Source: Pacificimonas pallii (GTDB lineage Bacteria; Pseudomonadota; Alphaproteobacteria; Sphingomonadales; Sphingomonadaceae). From it: 64,000 bases of DNA. Numbering within the stretch: the first letter of the stretch is position 1; every line of letters starts with the position of its first letter. Location of the stretch: contig NZ_JAGSPA010000003.1 of NCBI RefSeq assembly GCF_019204005.1, positions 558,001-622,000 on the forward strand, read 5' to 3'. Shown piece after piece: positions 1-8,473 of this stretch. A program made the position numbers and the translations under genes. The notes beneath the pieces were generated by a model that was not told where the DNA came from, searched no databases, and saw only the letters and a program-made list of their open reading frames with translations.

Positions 1-70
1 CTATACGGCCCATCGCCACATCCGCCAACGCGGCAAAGCGCATGCAGCTCATGGCACGACATGTGTGGGC

Positions 71-1894
71 TCAGCCAGCGACGGTTTCGGCTCTTCTGGC
101 TTGCGAAACCTCCCCTCGCTGCAAAAGCCGCTCCCATTGTTCGGCGGCGTCGCTCCCACGCGTCCGCCAGACAATATGGCCGTCAGGACGAACGATGAGC
201 GCTCCACCCGCCTCGAGATCGAAGATCGTTCTCCACTGCGCACTATCGCGCAGTTGGCAGCTTATCACCTCTATCGGCAGATCGAACAGCGTCGCGCACC
301 CGGCCAGTTCTTTCCAGTGCGCGGCATGGTCGGGGGTGGTGAGCAGTGAAAGCGAACGGCTCGCCAGAATGTCCAGCGTGGTCGTTTCGGTGGCATCGCC
401 TTCCAGCCTTGCGAGAGGCAGGCGGCCACCCGGCCAGGTGGAAGGCTCATATTCGCGAATGCCGTCGCCCCTTATGGGCTTCGGACTCTGTTCCGGCAGG
501 ACGATCCCGTCGCTGTACGTGAATCCCAGCTCAACCCCGCGTGCCATGAAATGCGCGGCCTGACTGTCGAAATCCTTCTCCATCTCCTTGACCAGCCTGG
601 CGTGGTTCGGGGCGGAAGGATTGAGCTTTCGGGCGGCATGCCTCACTTTGGAAGTCATCGCGCTCCTGGCAATTCTCTTGCGAAGCCAATGAGGCAGCAA
701 TGCCAGCGGCGCCTTGTTCAGCGCCCTCTCCAGCCTCGCCGGGCCATCGGCGTCGATACCGATATGGCGCGTTACGAGATCCATTTTGTAGAAATTGTCC
801 ACGCTCTGCTGCGCGGCCATCCGGGCAACGGGCCGGCGTTCAACCTCATAGCTTTCCAGAAGCTCGGGGGGCGCGCCGTCCAACAGTAGCGTGGCCAGTT
901 TCCAGGCGAGGTTATGCGCATCGCCGATACCCGTATTCAGCCCGTATCCCCCGGTGGGCGGGAAGCGGTGGGCGGCATCTCCGATCAGGAAAACGCGGCC
1001 ATGGCGATAGCGTTGTGCGACCTGCGAGGTCATGGTCCACACGCCTCGCGACTTGATCGTCACCTCTGCGGGCGCGCCGATCGCGGCCTGGATACGCGGT
1101 TTCCACCAGTCGTTATCCATCTCTCCTATCGGCTGAAAACTAGGCAGATAGTTGGTCATCAGCACGTAATCGCCATGGCCATGATGGATGACCGGACCGA
1201 TGATATCCTCGTTGATGATCCATGTCAGGACCGCCGATCGACCGTCACCGCTCTCCGGCAGGGGGCAATTGAAGAATACGCTGGACATCTCCGCAAGGAT
1301 CGGGCCGTCCATTTCTATCCCTAGGGCTTCGCGGATGCTCGATGCCGCACCCTCGGCCGAGATGAGATAGTCGCTTTCGATGGTGGTGGTTGCCTCCCCC
1401 TGCTCGACGGTGGCTGTAACCCCGTCATCAGTCTGCGACACACCTGTGCACAGGGCATGGATGCGAAAATCGATGCGCGGTTCCGCCGCCACCATCTCCC
1501 ACAGCATCGGCTCAAGCATGTGTTGCCCCAGATGCACGGTTTCCCATTTGCTTTGGGTTTTCGCGCGTTCCTCCATATCCGGATTGTCGAATATCCGGAC
1601 CGCACCGATGGTCTTGCCAAGCAGCGAATATTGCCAGTTCACGCTTGGGACCGCGCTGATCGTGCGGCCGGCCCGGGCAATTCGGCGCGGAAGGTCCGCG
1701 TCGATGGTTTCCCAGATTTCCATCGCCCTGGCGTTCAGAACATGGGCTGCCGGGTGCATGGTTGGCGCCCCCTTGCGCTCGATCAGAATGACATGAAGCC
1801 CAAGGCGGGCAAGCAGCAGGGCCTGTGTCGCACCAACCGGGCCCGAGCCGACCACCGTGATTATGGGCGGCGTCGATTTCTGTTTCGCGGCCAT
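71..1894 (-). CDS. FAD-dependent aromatic-type monooxygenase (FAD_binding_3 family)
   Basis: A 607-residue flavoprotein hydroxylase of the phenol/MhpA/PCP monooxygenase type, expected to hydroxylate an aromatic or cyclic substrate with NAD(P)H and O2 in the cytoplasm. The N-terminal dinucleotide fold is visible as VGSGPVGATQALLLARLG (residues ~15-32) followed by the acidic IERK end of the second strand. The second FAD motif GDAAHRFPPTGGYGLNTGI lies near residue 300. The C-terminal ~170 residues end in a thioredoxin-like segment with IVRPDGHIVWRT, typical of the family. The start lies 3 bases after the stop of the VOC gene, so the two are one operon. The substrate cannot be told from sequence. 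Family confidence is high, substrate confidence low. Confidence 0.9.
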   Translation of the reverse strand: MAAKQKSTPPIITVVGSGPVGATQALLLARLGLHVILIERKGAPTMHPAAHVLNARAMEIWETIDADLPRRIARAGRTISAVPSVNWQYSLLGKTIGAVRIFDNPDMEERAKTQSKWETVHLGQHMLEPMLWEMVAAEPRIDFRIHALCTGVSQTDDGVTATVEQGEATTTIESDYLISAEGAASSIREALGIEMDGPILAEMSSVFFNCPLPESGDGRSAVLTWIINEDIIGPVIHHGHGDYVLMTNYLPSFQPIGEMDNDWWKPRIQAAIGAPAEVTIKSRGVWTMTSQVAQRYRHGRVFLIGDAAHRFPPTGGYGLNTGIGDAHNLAWKLATLLLDGAPPELLESYEVERRPVARMAAQQSVDNFYKMDLVTRHIGIDADGPARLERALNKAPLALLPHWLRKRIARSAMTSKVRHAARKLNPSAPNHARLVKEMEKDFDSQAAHFMARGVELGFTYSDGIVLPEQSPKPIRGDGIREYEPSTWPGGRLPLARLEGDATETTTLDILASRSLSLLTTPDHAAHWKELAGCATLFDLPIEVISCQLRDSAQWRTIFDLEAGGALIVRPDGHIVWRTRGSDAAEQWERLLQRGEVSQARRAETVAG

Positions 1895-1897
1895 CCG

Positions 1898-2551
1898 CTA
1901 GACCTTCGCGCCAAGAGCCTTTGCCGCGCGGATGGCAAGACTGGCAAATCGCCCGAGATAGGCTTTCGGAATGCTGCTGGCGCTGCGTGCACCAATTCGC
2001 GGACGGGCCGTCAGCATCTTGACGTCTTCACCTGAATCGAGACGGCGCTTGAGTTCGACAGGGTCGAAATCGACGCCTATCGGATTTTCGTTGAAATCAC
2101 CGCCTTCCATCCACTCGGCGATTTCCTCCTGCGAGGAAAAATTATCGACCTGGAGTTCCAGCACGTTCCTGTCCGGATCTTCATAATAGAGCGACGTGGT
2201 CGGGCCATGGTTGATGGACCAGATCGGTTCGATACCCATGCTCCGCAGATGGGCAAAATGGGTGAGCAGATCCGCCAGGTTGGCATAGGTGAACGCGACA
2301 TGATCCACGCCCGCCCGGTGTTTCGCGCGTTTACCCAGGATCGGTACGCGCGCGATCGCTATGCGATGATGTTCATCGTCATAGGTCAGGAAGGTCACCT
2401 GATCGTTCGCATGTACAACCGAAGCGTTGAGCACCGACTTGTACCACTCGATCATCACCTTGGGCTGCCCGGTACGCAGCACGATATGCGCGAGGAAGGC
2501 TGGCCTGATGGCGGCGGCGCCCGCCCGGCTTTTGTTGATTTCTGGCAGCAT
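1898..2551 (-). CDS. VOC/glyoxalase family protein, extradiol-dioxygenase-like
   Basis: A 217-residue single vicinal-oxygen-chelate module. Metal-ligand positions of the fold are visible: His in AHIVLRTGQP (~residue 22), His in GVDHVAFTY, and Glu in NVLELQVDNF. The stretch SLYYEDPDRNVLELQV is the classic C-terminal strand of the type I extradiol dioxygenase and glyoxalase superfamily. It is shorter than a two-domain BphC-type dioxygenase (~290 residues) and has a C-terminal tail of ~70 residues without a recognisable domain. It is first in an operon with the flavin monooxygenase, so ring cleavage, isomerisation or detoxification of a hydroxylated intermediate is plausible. The exact reaction is not known. 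Confidence 0.85.
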   Translation of the reverse strand: MLPEINKSRAGAAAIRPAFLAHIVLRTGQPKVMIEWYKSVLNASVVHANDQVTFLTYDDEHHRIAIARVPILGKRAKHRAGVDHVAFTYANLADLLTHFAHLRSMGIEPIWSINHGPTTSLYYEDPDRNVLELQVDNFSSQEEIAEWMEGGDFNENPIGVDFDPVELKRRLDSGEDVKMLTARPRIGARSASSIPKAYLGRFASLAIRAAKALGAKV

Positions 2552-2600
2552 GGTTCAAGGCCCGTCCTGGTTCATCACGTCGCCATTATAGAACATGCTG

Positions 2601-2616
2601 TTTATGAATCCATAAA
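2601..2616. promoter_or_regulatory. Inverted repeat upstream of the VOC/monooxygenase operon
   Basis: A 6-4-6 perfect inverted repeat (TTTATG, AATC, CATAAA) lies about 50 bases upstream of the VOC start in an AT-rich patch of an otherwise GC-rich region. It is a plausible operator or promoter element for the minus-strand VOC/monooxygenase operon. The rest of the 264-base gap (2552-2815) shows no gene. Confidence 0.35.
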
Positions 2617-2815
2617 AAACTTATACAGCCCCATGTCTCCTACGCATGAATGATTGATGAGCGAGGCCGGGCGCTTTGGGCCTCGCCAGTGGATTTTCAG
2701 TGGATTTTCCTGGCGATCGGACGTGCGAAGTGGCGGGCGGTGCCTTCCTTCAGCAATGGCAGCCGCCCGCCCTTGCGCCCTATTCCGTCTCGTCCGGTGA
2801 ATTCGTGGCCACCGC

Positions 2816-3211
2816 CTAAAGCTGGTCGGCCAGCCAGCCGAACCAGATGAAGAGGGTGAAATCGCCCTTCACGACCAAAGTCTTTTCGCGCATCGCGGCG
2901 AGCATTACGCCGCTGTCCTTCGATCCCCTGATCAACAGGGCCAGACCTGTCCATGCCGATGCGAAGGAGAAGGTGGCGACCCGCTTGCCCTTGTAGCTGA
3001 CGGCATTGCCCTGCCGGGCGGCTTCGTGCCAGCCACTGGCGGTTCGATACACGCCCTTGTCGAAGTCCAGATAGCGAACGGCTTCGCCATTCTGCAGGGC
3101 GAATTGAAGCATCAGATTCTTCTCGCGTACGGCGTAGCGAAAATCCCTGTCGCTGCGCATCAGCTTTCCTATCCGCAGGCTGAGCAGCCAGATGACCAGT
3201 TTGAACAGCAT
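2816..3211 (-). CDS. Small membrane-associated protein of unknown function
   Basis: A 131-residue protein with a hydrophobic N-terminus (LFKLVIWLLSLRIG) and another hydrophobic stretch at the C-terminal end (FTLFIWFGWLADQL). The start has a good ribosome site (GAGAGG) on the minus strand. It follows the PLP enzyme gene by 24 bases on the same strand, so they are probably co-transcribed and may share a substrate. The alternating strand pattern and the C-terminal VVKGDFTLFIWF are loosely reminiscent of SCP2-type lipid-carrier domains, but I cannot establish that. It does not resemble the small subunit of dimethylformamidase despite the similar length. Function unknown. Confidence 0.65.
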   Translation of the reverse strand: MLFKLVIWLLSLRIGKLMRSDRDFRYAVREKNLMLQFALQNGEAVRYLDFDKGVYRTASGWHEAARQGNAVSYKGKRVATFSFASAWTGLALLIRGSKDSGVMLAAMREKTLVVKGDFTLFIWFGWLADQL

Positions 3212-3235
3212 CGGTTTACCTCTCTCGTCCAGCCG

Positions 3236-4498
3236 TCAGGTGTAGCGCGCCAGAGCGGTCGACGTGATGGTGCCGTTCCTGACCCCGGTGGCGACTTCGG
3301 CAAGCGTTCTCAGATAGTCATTAATCACCTCATCAGAGGTGGGCTCCGGAACCAGTTGCAGCATCGGCGGATTGAAAACGCCGAACGGGAAGTAGCCACG
3401 TTCGGACAGCCCGCCCATGATCGTCATCATGTCGAGCGTTTCCGAGCGGAAGTAGATCATCGTGGAGTCGTTCTTCAGGCATTTCAGGTCTTCAATCTTC
3501 TCGATGCCTTCGACCAGCCGCTCTTTCACGGCCATGCATTGCCGGGCCATCTCCACATAGCCCTCTTCACCCAGGACGTTCATCACAGCCCATGCCGTGG
3601 CGATCGAACCGGCAGGGCGGCTCCCCACCATACCCGCGGTCCTGTATTCGCCGATCGGCCAGTTATCGACCGGCACATAATGGTATGTCTCCGCATCACT
3701 GGAGCTGTAAAGAACCGTGGAGCAGGGCTTCGCCGCATAGCCGTGCTTGTGCAGATCGGCCGACATCGAGCGGACGCCGGGCACGCGGAAATCGAATGTC
3801 GGAATGTCGTATCCCAGCCGTTCCAGCCATGGATTGATGTAACCGCCGACGCAGGCGTCGACATGCATCCACAGATTATGGCGCATCGCCACCGCCGCGA
3901 TTTCCGTGATCGGATCGATCAGGCCATAGGGCCAGCACGGCGCGGAGCCCATGATCGCGATCGTATTTTCGGTAACGGCCGCCTCCATCGCGGCGACATC
4001 GGCATAGAGGTCATCACGCAAGGCAACACGCACGATGTTCATGCCCAGAAAGTGACACGCCTTGTCGAAGGCGGCATGCGCCGAATAGGGCGTGATGATT
4101 TCCGGCGTGCCGGGCACAGGACGATTGACCAGGGCCCATTCACGCGCGGCATGCATTGCACAGAATATGCTCTCCGTACCCCCTGTGGTGATGAAGCCGA
4201 TGCCGTTTTCCGCACCATTCAATATCTCGAGCGCCATGCGGAGGACTTCGGCTTCCATCGTGCCACTCCCTTCCATGAAGCCGCCCAGCATCGCATTGCC
4301 GTGAGAGAACATCGTGTAGGCTTCATCGCGAATGGTCTGCAGTTCCGGCGTGCCCTGATGGCAATAGACATTCAGCCGCCCTTGAGCCTGGCCTATGTCC
4401 CGGTCCTTGAACGCCGCAAGCCGCTGCTTGACCTCTTCCCATTGCGCCCCCTTGGCGGGGAAATATGCGCGGCTTGTATCGTCGATATGTTGCTTCAC
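3236..4498 (-). CDS. PLP-dependent lyase, sphingosine-1-phosphate-lyase-like (group II decarboxylase fold)
   Basis: A 420-residue fold-type I PLP enzyme. The substrate-cofactor motif FITTGGTESI (~102-111), the ring-stacking His141 in PYSAHAAF, MHVDACVGGY with Asp214, and the Schiff-base lysine in SADLHKHGYAAK (K251) are all present. GSRPAGSIATAW follows at the position of the GSRPGG motif of eukaryotic and bacterial S1P lyases. The resemblance runs along the whole chain (for example FDFRVPGVRSMSADLHKHGY), so it belongs with sphinganine-1-phosphate aldolase rather than plain glutamate decarboxylase. Sphingomonads make sphingolipids, so a lipid phosphate substrate is possible but unproved. A TetR gene is divergent, with a perfect palindrome between. 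No N-terminal membrane anchor is visible, although the small co-operonic membrane protein could supply membrane contact. Confidence 0.85.
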   Translation of the reverse strand: MKQHIDDTSRAYFPAKGAQWEEVKQRLAAFKDRDIGQAQGRLNVYCHQGTPELQTIRDEAYTMFSHGNAMLGGFMEGSGTMEAEVLRMALEILNGAENGIGFITTGGTESIFCAMHAAREWALVNRPVPGTPEIITPYSAHAAFDKACHFLGMNIVRVALRDDLYADVAAMEAAVTENTIAIMGSAPCWPYGLIDPITEIAAVAMRHNLWMHVDACVGGYINPWLERLGYDIPTFDFRVPGVRSMSADLHKHGYAAKPCSTVLYSSSDAETYHYVPVDNWPIGEYRTAGMVGSRPAGSIATAWAVMNVLGEEGYVEMARQCMAVKERLVEGIEKIEDLKCLKNDSTMIYFRSETLDMMTIMGGLSERGYFPFGVFNPPMLQLVPEPTSDEVINDYLRTLAEVATGVRNGTITSTALARYT

Positions 4499-4560
4499 AG
4501 GAGCCCTCTCTCGTAATTGCGGCGCGGCACGACAGGTTATGGTGCCATCGGTTGATGGTC

Positions 4561-4585
4561 TTAATATAATAATTTATTATATTAA
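4561..4585. promoter_or_regulatory. 25-bp perfect palindrome, probable TetR operator
   Basis: Arms of 12 bases (TTAATATAATAA and its exact reverse complement) flank a single T in the 144-base divergent space between the S1P-lyase-like gene and a TetR gene. It is entirely A/T inside GC-rich DNA. Size and position fit an operator through which the TetR protein represses both directions. No further symmetry is seen beyond the 25 bases. Confidence 0.7.
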
Positions 4586-4642
4586 AGGTCAAGACTATTG
4601 TTGGCGGCCTGGAGATGGCAGGCTCGAAGTGAAGGGGAAGCT

Positions 4643-5269
4643 ATGACGTTGATCGCCGCGGAGGATTGGGACGAGGAAATTCTGGGGCGCTGGCCTTTAC
4701 AGGATCGCAGTCGGCGTCGTGTCGAGCGGATCATGGAGTTCAGCCGCAAGGCGATCGAGCGGGACGGCGTCTACGCGCTCAACCTCAACAATGTCGCCAA
4801 GGAGGCGGAGGTCAATGTCGCAACCGTCTATCAGTTTTTCCCCACGAAGAATGCCGTCATCGCGCGCTTGGCGTTGCGCGAATTCGACGAGAATTACGAC
4901 CGTGTTGAGAAAGCGGCCGCGCAATGCGCAAGCGCCGAGGACGTCAGGACGATGTTCACCGAGGCTTTCGTGACCGCCCATCGCAACAGCGGCGATGCGA
5001 CCTTCCTTCGCGAGTTGTGGGCGATCATGGAGGCCGATCGCAATTTGCAAAGGCTGAACCAGAAGGACGACGACCGCCTCGCTCAGCTCTTGACCGAAAC
5101 CTATATGCGCTTTGCGCCCGGTGCGGATGCCGAGCAGGTTCGCAACCGCATTCTCCTGCTTCTGGGGATGAGCGCCTTCGCCATCCGCACTGCGCTGACG
5201 TTGAACCGGAACGAAGGCGAAAGGCTCATTGCGGAAGCCAAGCAGCTTATCTTCGGCGTTCCGCTATGA
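4643..5269 (+). CDS. TetR family transcriptional regulator
   Basis: A 208-residue regulator with an N-terminal helix-turn-helix: NLNNVAKEAEVNVATVYQFFPTK is the diagnostic TetR recognition region, preceded by RRRVERIMEFSRKAIERDG. The C-terminal ~130 helical residues would bind an effector. I chose the ATG at 4643, which has AGGGGA just upstream; an in-frame start at 4598 would add 15 non-conserved residues and cross the promoter region. It is divergent from the S1P-lyase-like gene with a 25-bp palindrome between them, so local autorepression and control of that operon are likely. Confidence 0.9.
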   Translation: MTLIAAEDWDEEILGRWPLQDRSRRRVERIMEFSRKAIERDGVYALNLNNVAKEAEVNVATVYQFFPTKNAVIARLALREFDENYDRVEKAAAQCASAEDVRTMFTEAFVTAHRNSGDATFLRELWAIMEADRNLQRLNQKDDDRLAQLLTETYMRFAPGADAEQVRNRILLLLGMSAFAIRTALTLNRNEGERLIAEAKQLIFGVPL

Positions 5270-5362
5270 GATGTCGCGGCTGGTGGCCCCAGCAATCTTG
5301 ACGATGCCTTTCCGCCAGCGTGCCGGGCGCGGGCCGGGACCGCTGGAACGGTAATAGTCCTC

Positions 5363-7681
5363 CTAAAAATCAAAGCGGGCGCGAACGCCGAAGGTGCGCG
5401 GCGCGCCCACGACGACCTGATGGAAACCGAGATCGGAAAGATCGTTGACGTTCACATTATATTCGACGTCGAACAGGTTCTTGACGAACCCGGCGAGCTG
5501 CCACCCCCGATCGGAACCAATCGTCAATTCACCATTGACCAGCCAATAGGCGTCCTGCGCTGCAAGAGGCTGATTCTCCGTAAGGAAGAAATGATGGCCG
5601 GTATATGTGAAGTTGACACTCGGCCTCAGGAAGAGGTCATCGGACAGATCGGCTTGATAGGAAATGGCACCGCTGAACGTGATCTCGGGCGTCCGCGGCA
5701 GCCGGTTCCCGGCCTGGCTGACGCCGGCACTGACAAAATCGACCAGTTCGCTTTCCAGATATCCCAGTGAGAATGTGGCATTCAGACTGTCGACCGGGTT
5801 GAGGAACAACTCGGCCTCGGCGCCGTAGATCTCGGCATTGGCGGCATTGTCCAGAATCGTGGCGGGGACGTTGCCGGTGTTGACCAGAGTGAAGACCTGC
5901 AGGTCGGAATAATCATAGTAGAACGAAGCCAGGTTGAGGTACCCTATATGGCCGGGAAGAGACCATTTGGCGCCCGCCTCATAGGCGTGGAGCTGTTCCG
6001 ATTCAAATGGCCCCAGCTCCGCCGCCTGGAAGAGAAAACCACCGTTGAAACCGCCGCTCTTAAAGCCCTTGGAATAGCTTGCGTAGAGCAGCAAGTCGCG
6101 GCTTGGCTGGTAATTTATCGCGAGATTTCCAGAGATATCGTCGTCTGAATAGGCAAGGTCGGCCTGATAGAGCGGCACGCGGAATGTCGGCTCCTCGAAG
6201 AAGGCTTCGGAACGAAACTCCCGCTCTTCCTTCGTGTAGCGCAAGCCCCCGATTACCGTCAGCTGATCGGTAAGCGCAAATTCCGCCCTGGCGAACACGG
6301 CCAGCGATTGCGAATCCTGCTGGTTCTTGTGGCGTGAAAAGGACACCGGCGTTCCCAGCACCGCGCCGAAGGGGTCGAAACCTCCCGGATTGGTCGCCGG
6401 CGCCAGTGACGCCACGAGCGGACGCAATTCCCGGAACAGGTCGGCGGACTGGTTCTGCCGCGTGCGTTCGTCGAGATAATATCCGCCGACAATCCAGTTC
6501 AGACGGTCGGTCTCGCCCGAGAGCCGCAATTCCTGCGTGAACGTGTCGGTGTCGGCCCCGACGGTGATGGCCAGAAGCTGGAGGGGGCTGCCATCTGAAT
6601 CCTCGGGCAGGAGGTTCTGCCCCTCCTCATATGAGGTGATCGACGTCAGGTCGACGTCGCCAAGCGCGAACTCAGCCTTGACCGACAGGCCATAGACCTC
6701 GCGGTCGATGCTTTCCTCGCGGTTGAAATTCCCCCGATATCGCTTGGTCGTGTCGCGATAGCCAAGGACATCAACACATTCGCCCGCCCGTGACTGACCG
6801 GTGGAACATGCCCCTCCGGTTACCGGGTCGATCGTTTCATAGCGTTCATATTGCGAAAAGGGGGTATCGTTGATGTCCGCTCGAAAGCGTAGCAGGATCC
6901 GCGCATCGGGCGAGGGTTCCAGCTCGACAAAGGCCCTGAGCGCCCAGAGGTCGGTCCCGTTGCTCCGCCTATCCGTAAGCTCGTTGACGAAAAAGCCATC
7001 CGCGAAATGCCGGGCAACGGCAACACGCGCATTCACGCCCTCCGCGATCGGCCCACCCACTGCGCCTTCGATCTCATAAGCGCCGAATTCAGCGATAGAG
7101 CCCTGAACATAGCCATCGAGATAGTCGGTCGGCGGATTTGATATATAGTTGATCGCGCCGCCGGTCGTGTTCTTCCCGTATAGCGTCCCTTGCGGCCCTC
7201 GTAAGACCTCGACCCGTTGCAGATCGAACAGGAGGAAGTTCTGCGAACTGAACGAACTGAGGTAGATGTCATCAAAATAGAGCCCCACCGGGCCGCTGTT
7301 GTTCAGTGAGAAATCGTTGAGCCCGACGCCTCTCAGAAAAACGACCGGCTGGGTACCTGAACCCGCCATCGGGTCGATGATGAGATTGGGCACCTGGGAA
7401 TCGATATCGGTGCTGTCGGTCACGCCCAGACTCGCGAGCGTTTCGCCGCCAAGCGTGGTGATGGCAACACCGATGTCCTGAGGGTTCTGCGCCCGCCGCT
7501 GCGCGGTTACGACAATAGTGCCGCTGGAGAGTGGGGCCTTGGCACCGTCTGTCGATTGCGCTTCGGACTCTTCGGTCTGGGCCAGCGCGGGCGCAGCGAC
7601 CAATATGGACGCCATTACCGACCCCAGAAGGACGTGCGAACGGGACCTCCTCGATTTCCGCACGACTGACAGCTTATCCAT
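5363..7681 (-). CDS. TonB-dependent outer-membrane receptor
   Basis: A 772-residue TonB-dependent receptor. A signal peptide ends near ASILVAAPALAQ, a TonB box-like TIVVTAQRR follows at ~residue 55, then the plug (PVVFLRGVGLNDFS, RVEVLRGPQGTLYGKNTTGGAINY) and a ~22-strand barrel ending in the terminal aromatic FGVRARFDF. This is the sphingomonad type that imports large or scarce substrates, with TonB energy. It is divergent from a TetR gene (start 7862), and the intergenic region carries several inverted repeats, so it is probably induced by its substrate. The substrate is unknown. The neighbouring dimethylformamidase-like and S1P-lyase-like enzymes suggest catabolic uptake rather than siderophore uptake. 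Confidence 0.93.
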   Translation of the reverse strand: MDKLSVVRKSRRSRSHVLLGSVMASILVAAPALAQTEESEAQSTDGAKAPLSSGTIVVTAQRRAQNPQDIGVAITTLGGETLASLGVTDSTDIDSQVPNLIIDPMAGSGTQPVVFLRGVGLNDFSLNNSGPVGLYFDDIYLSSFSSQNFLLFDLQRVEVLRGPQGTLYGKNTTGGAINYISNPPTDYLDGYVQGSIAEFGAYEIEGAVGGPIAEGVNARVAVARHFADGFFVNELTDRRSNGTDLWALRAFVELEPSPDARILLRFRADINDTPFSQYERYETIDPVTGGACSTGQSRAGECVDVLGYRDTTKRYRGNFNREESIDREVYGLSVKAEFALGDVDLTSITSYEEGQNLLPEDSDGSPLQLLAITVGADTDTFTQELRLSGETDRLNWIVGGYYLDERTRQNQSADLFRELRPLVASLAPATNPGGFDPFGAVLGTPVSFSRHKNQQDSQSLAVFARAEFALTDQLTVIGGLRYTKEEREFRSEAFFEEPTFRVPLYQADLAYSDDDISGNLAINYQPSRDLLLYASYSKGFKSGGFNGGFLFQAAELGPFESEQLHAYEAGAKWSLPGHIGYLNLASFYYDYSDLQVFTLVNTGNVPATILDNAANAEIYGAEAELFLNPVDSLNATFSLGYLESELVDFVSAGVSQAGNRLPRTPEITFSGAISYQADLSDDLFLRPSVNFTYTGHHFFLTENQPLAAQDAYWLVNGELTIGSDRGWQLAGFVKNLFDVEYNVNVNDLSDLGFHQVVVGAPRTFGVRARFDF

Positions 7682-7781
7682 TCATCCTCTCCCCGAACCT
7701 TGTTTCGCAATTATTTTGCCTGGGTTTCCGCAGCGTACGCCCGCATCCGCGCGGCGCGTGACACATAAATGACGGTTCCTC

Positions 7782-7824
7782 ATGTTTCATAACATAAGTA
7801 AACATCATGTTTGATGGTGTCAAA
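7782..7824. promoter_or_regulatory. Cluster of three inverted repeats in the TonB receptor/TetR divergent promoter
   Basis: Three short symmetric elements occur in 43 bases: ATGTT-TCAT-AACAT (7782-7795), AAACAT-C-ATGTTT (7800-7812) and TTTGA-TGGTG-TCAAA (7810-7824). They lie upstream of the TetR gene and between it and the divergent receptor gene. They are likely binding sites for the adjacent TetR protein. Which one is the operator cannot be decided by eye. Confidence 0.5.
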
Positions 7825-7861
7825 CTTGTTTCTTCGCGCGCCGCGCGCCTATGGGTCGAGG

Positions 7862-8473
7862 ATGACGGGAATCAGGCCATTGCATGTGAGAGCGACACCT
7901 AGACAGGATCGCAGCCGCGAAACATTCAGGCGCATTCTCGAAGCGGCGGCAGAATTGATCCACGAACGGGGGAGCGATGCGCTCAAGCTGACCGACGTGG
8001 CGGTTAAGGCGAATGTCCCGATCGGTTCGGTATATCGCTATTTTCCCAACAAGCGGGCTATCCTGGCCAAGCTGGCCAGGGAATATTTCAGGCAGTTCAA
8101 CGAGGATCTTTCGACATCGGCCGTGAAAGCGACCGATCTCGCCAGCCTCGAACAATCCATGCACCGGATGATATGGCGGATCTTCAGGCGTTTTCAAAAC
8201 GAGCCGGTGCTGCGCGATGTCCTGTCGGGTTGCGAGGCGGATCGCGATATCGAGGAGATCAATCTGGCGGACAGCCGGGAAAGCGGCGATCGCCTGTACG
8301 AAAAGTTCATCGAACTGGGGGGCGAGCCCAGTCCGATGAAACGCATCGAGTGCTTTATGATGTGCCATCTGTCGGGCAGCGCCTTCCGAATGGCGTTGGC
8401 CGTCCCGCCGAAGGACGCCGATCTTCTGGTCGAGCGCTTCAGCGAAATGGTTCTCAATCAACTGTTCGGCTAG
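7862..8473 (+). CDS. TetR family transcriptional regulator
   Basis: A 203-residue TetR protein. The DNA-binding domain reads RSRETFRRILEAAAEL ... LKLTDVAVKANVPIGSVYRYFPNKRAIL, followed by a helical ligand domain. I prefer the ATG at 7862 (MTGIRPLH), which puts the helix-turn-helix at the usual distance from the N-terminus and leaves the inverted repeats at 7782-7824 untranslated. In-frame starts at 7811 (TTG), 7814 (ATG) and 7817 (GTG) exist and cannot be excluded. The 3' end overlaps the convergent dimethylformamidase-like gene by 4 bases. Likely target: the divergent TonB receptor. Confidence 0.88.
   Translation: MTGIRPLHVRATPRQDRSRETFRRILEAAAELIHERGSDALKLTDVAVKANVPIGSVYRYFPNKRAILAKLAREYFRQFNEDLSTSAVKATDLASLEQSMHRMIWRIFRRFQNEPVLRDVLSGCEADRDIEEINLADSRESGDRLYEKFIELGGEPSPMKRIECFMMCHLSGSAFRMALAVPPKDADLLVERFSEMVLNQLFG

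Noticed and set aside
2816-3211. Possible small subunit of dimethylformamidase (similar length)
   Set aside because: The sequence is hydrophobic at both ends and shows none of the features I recall of DmfA1; it is also in a different operon.
3026-4516. 496-codon open frame on the plus strand
   Set aside because: It is antisense to the S1P-lyase-like gene, whose full set of PLP motifs is clear on the minus strand.
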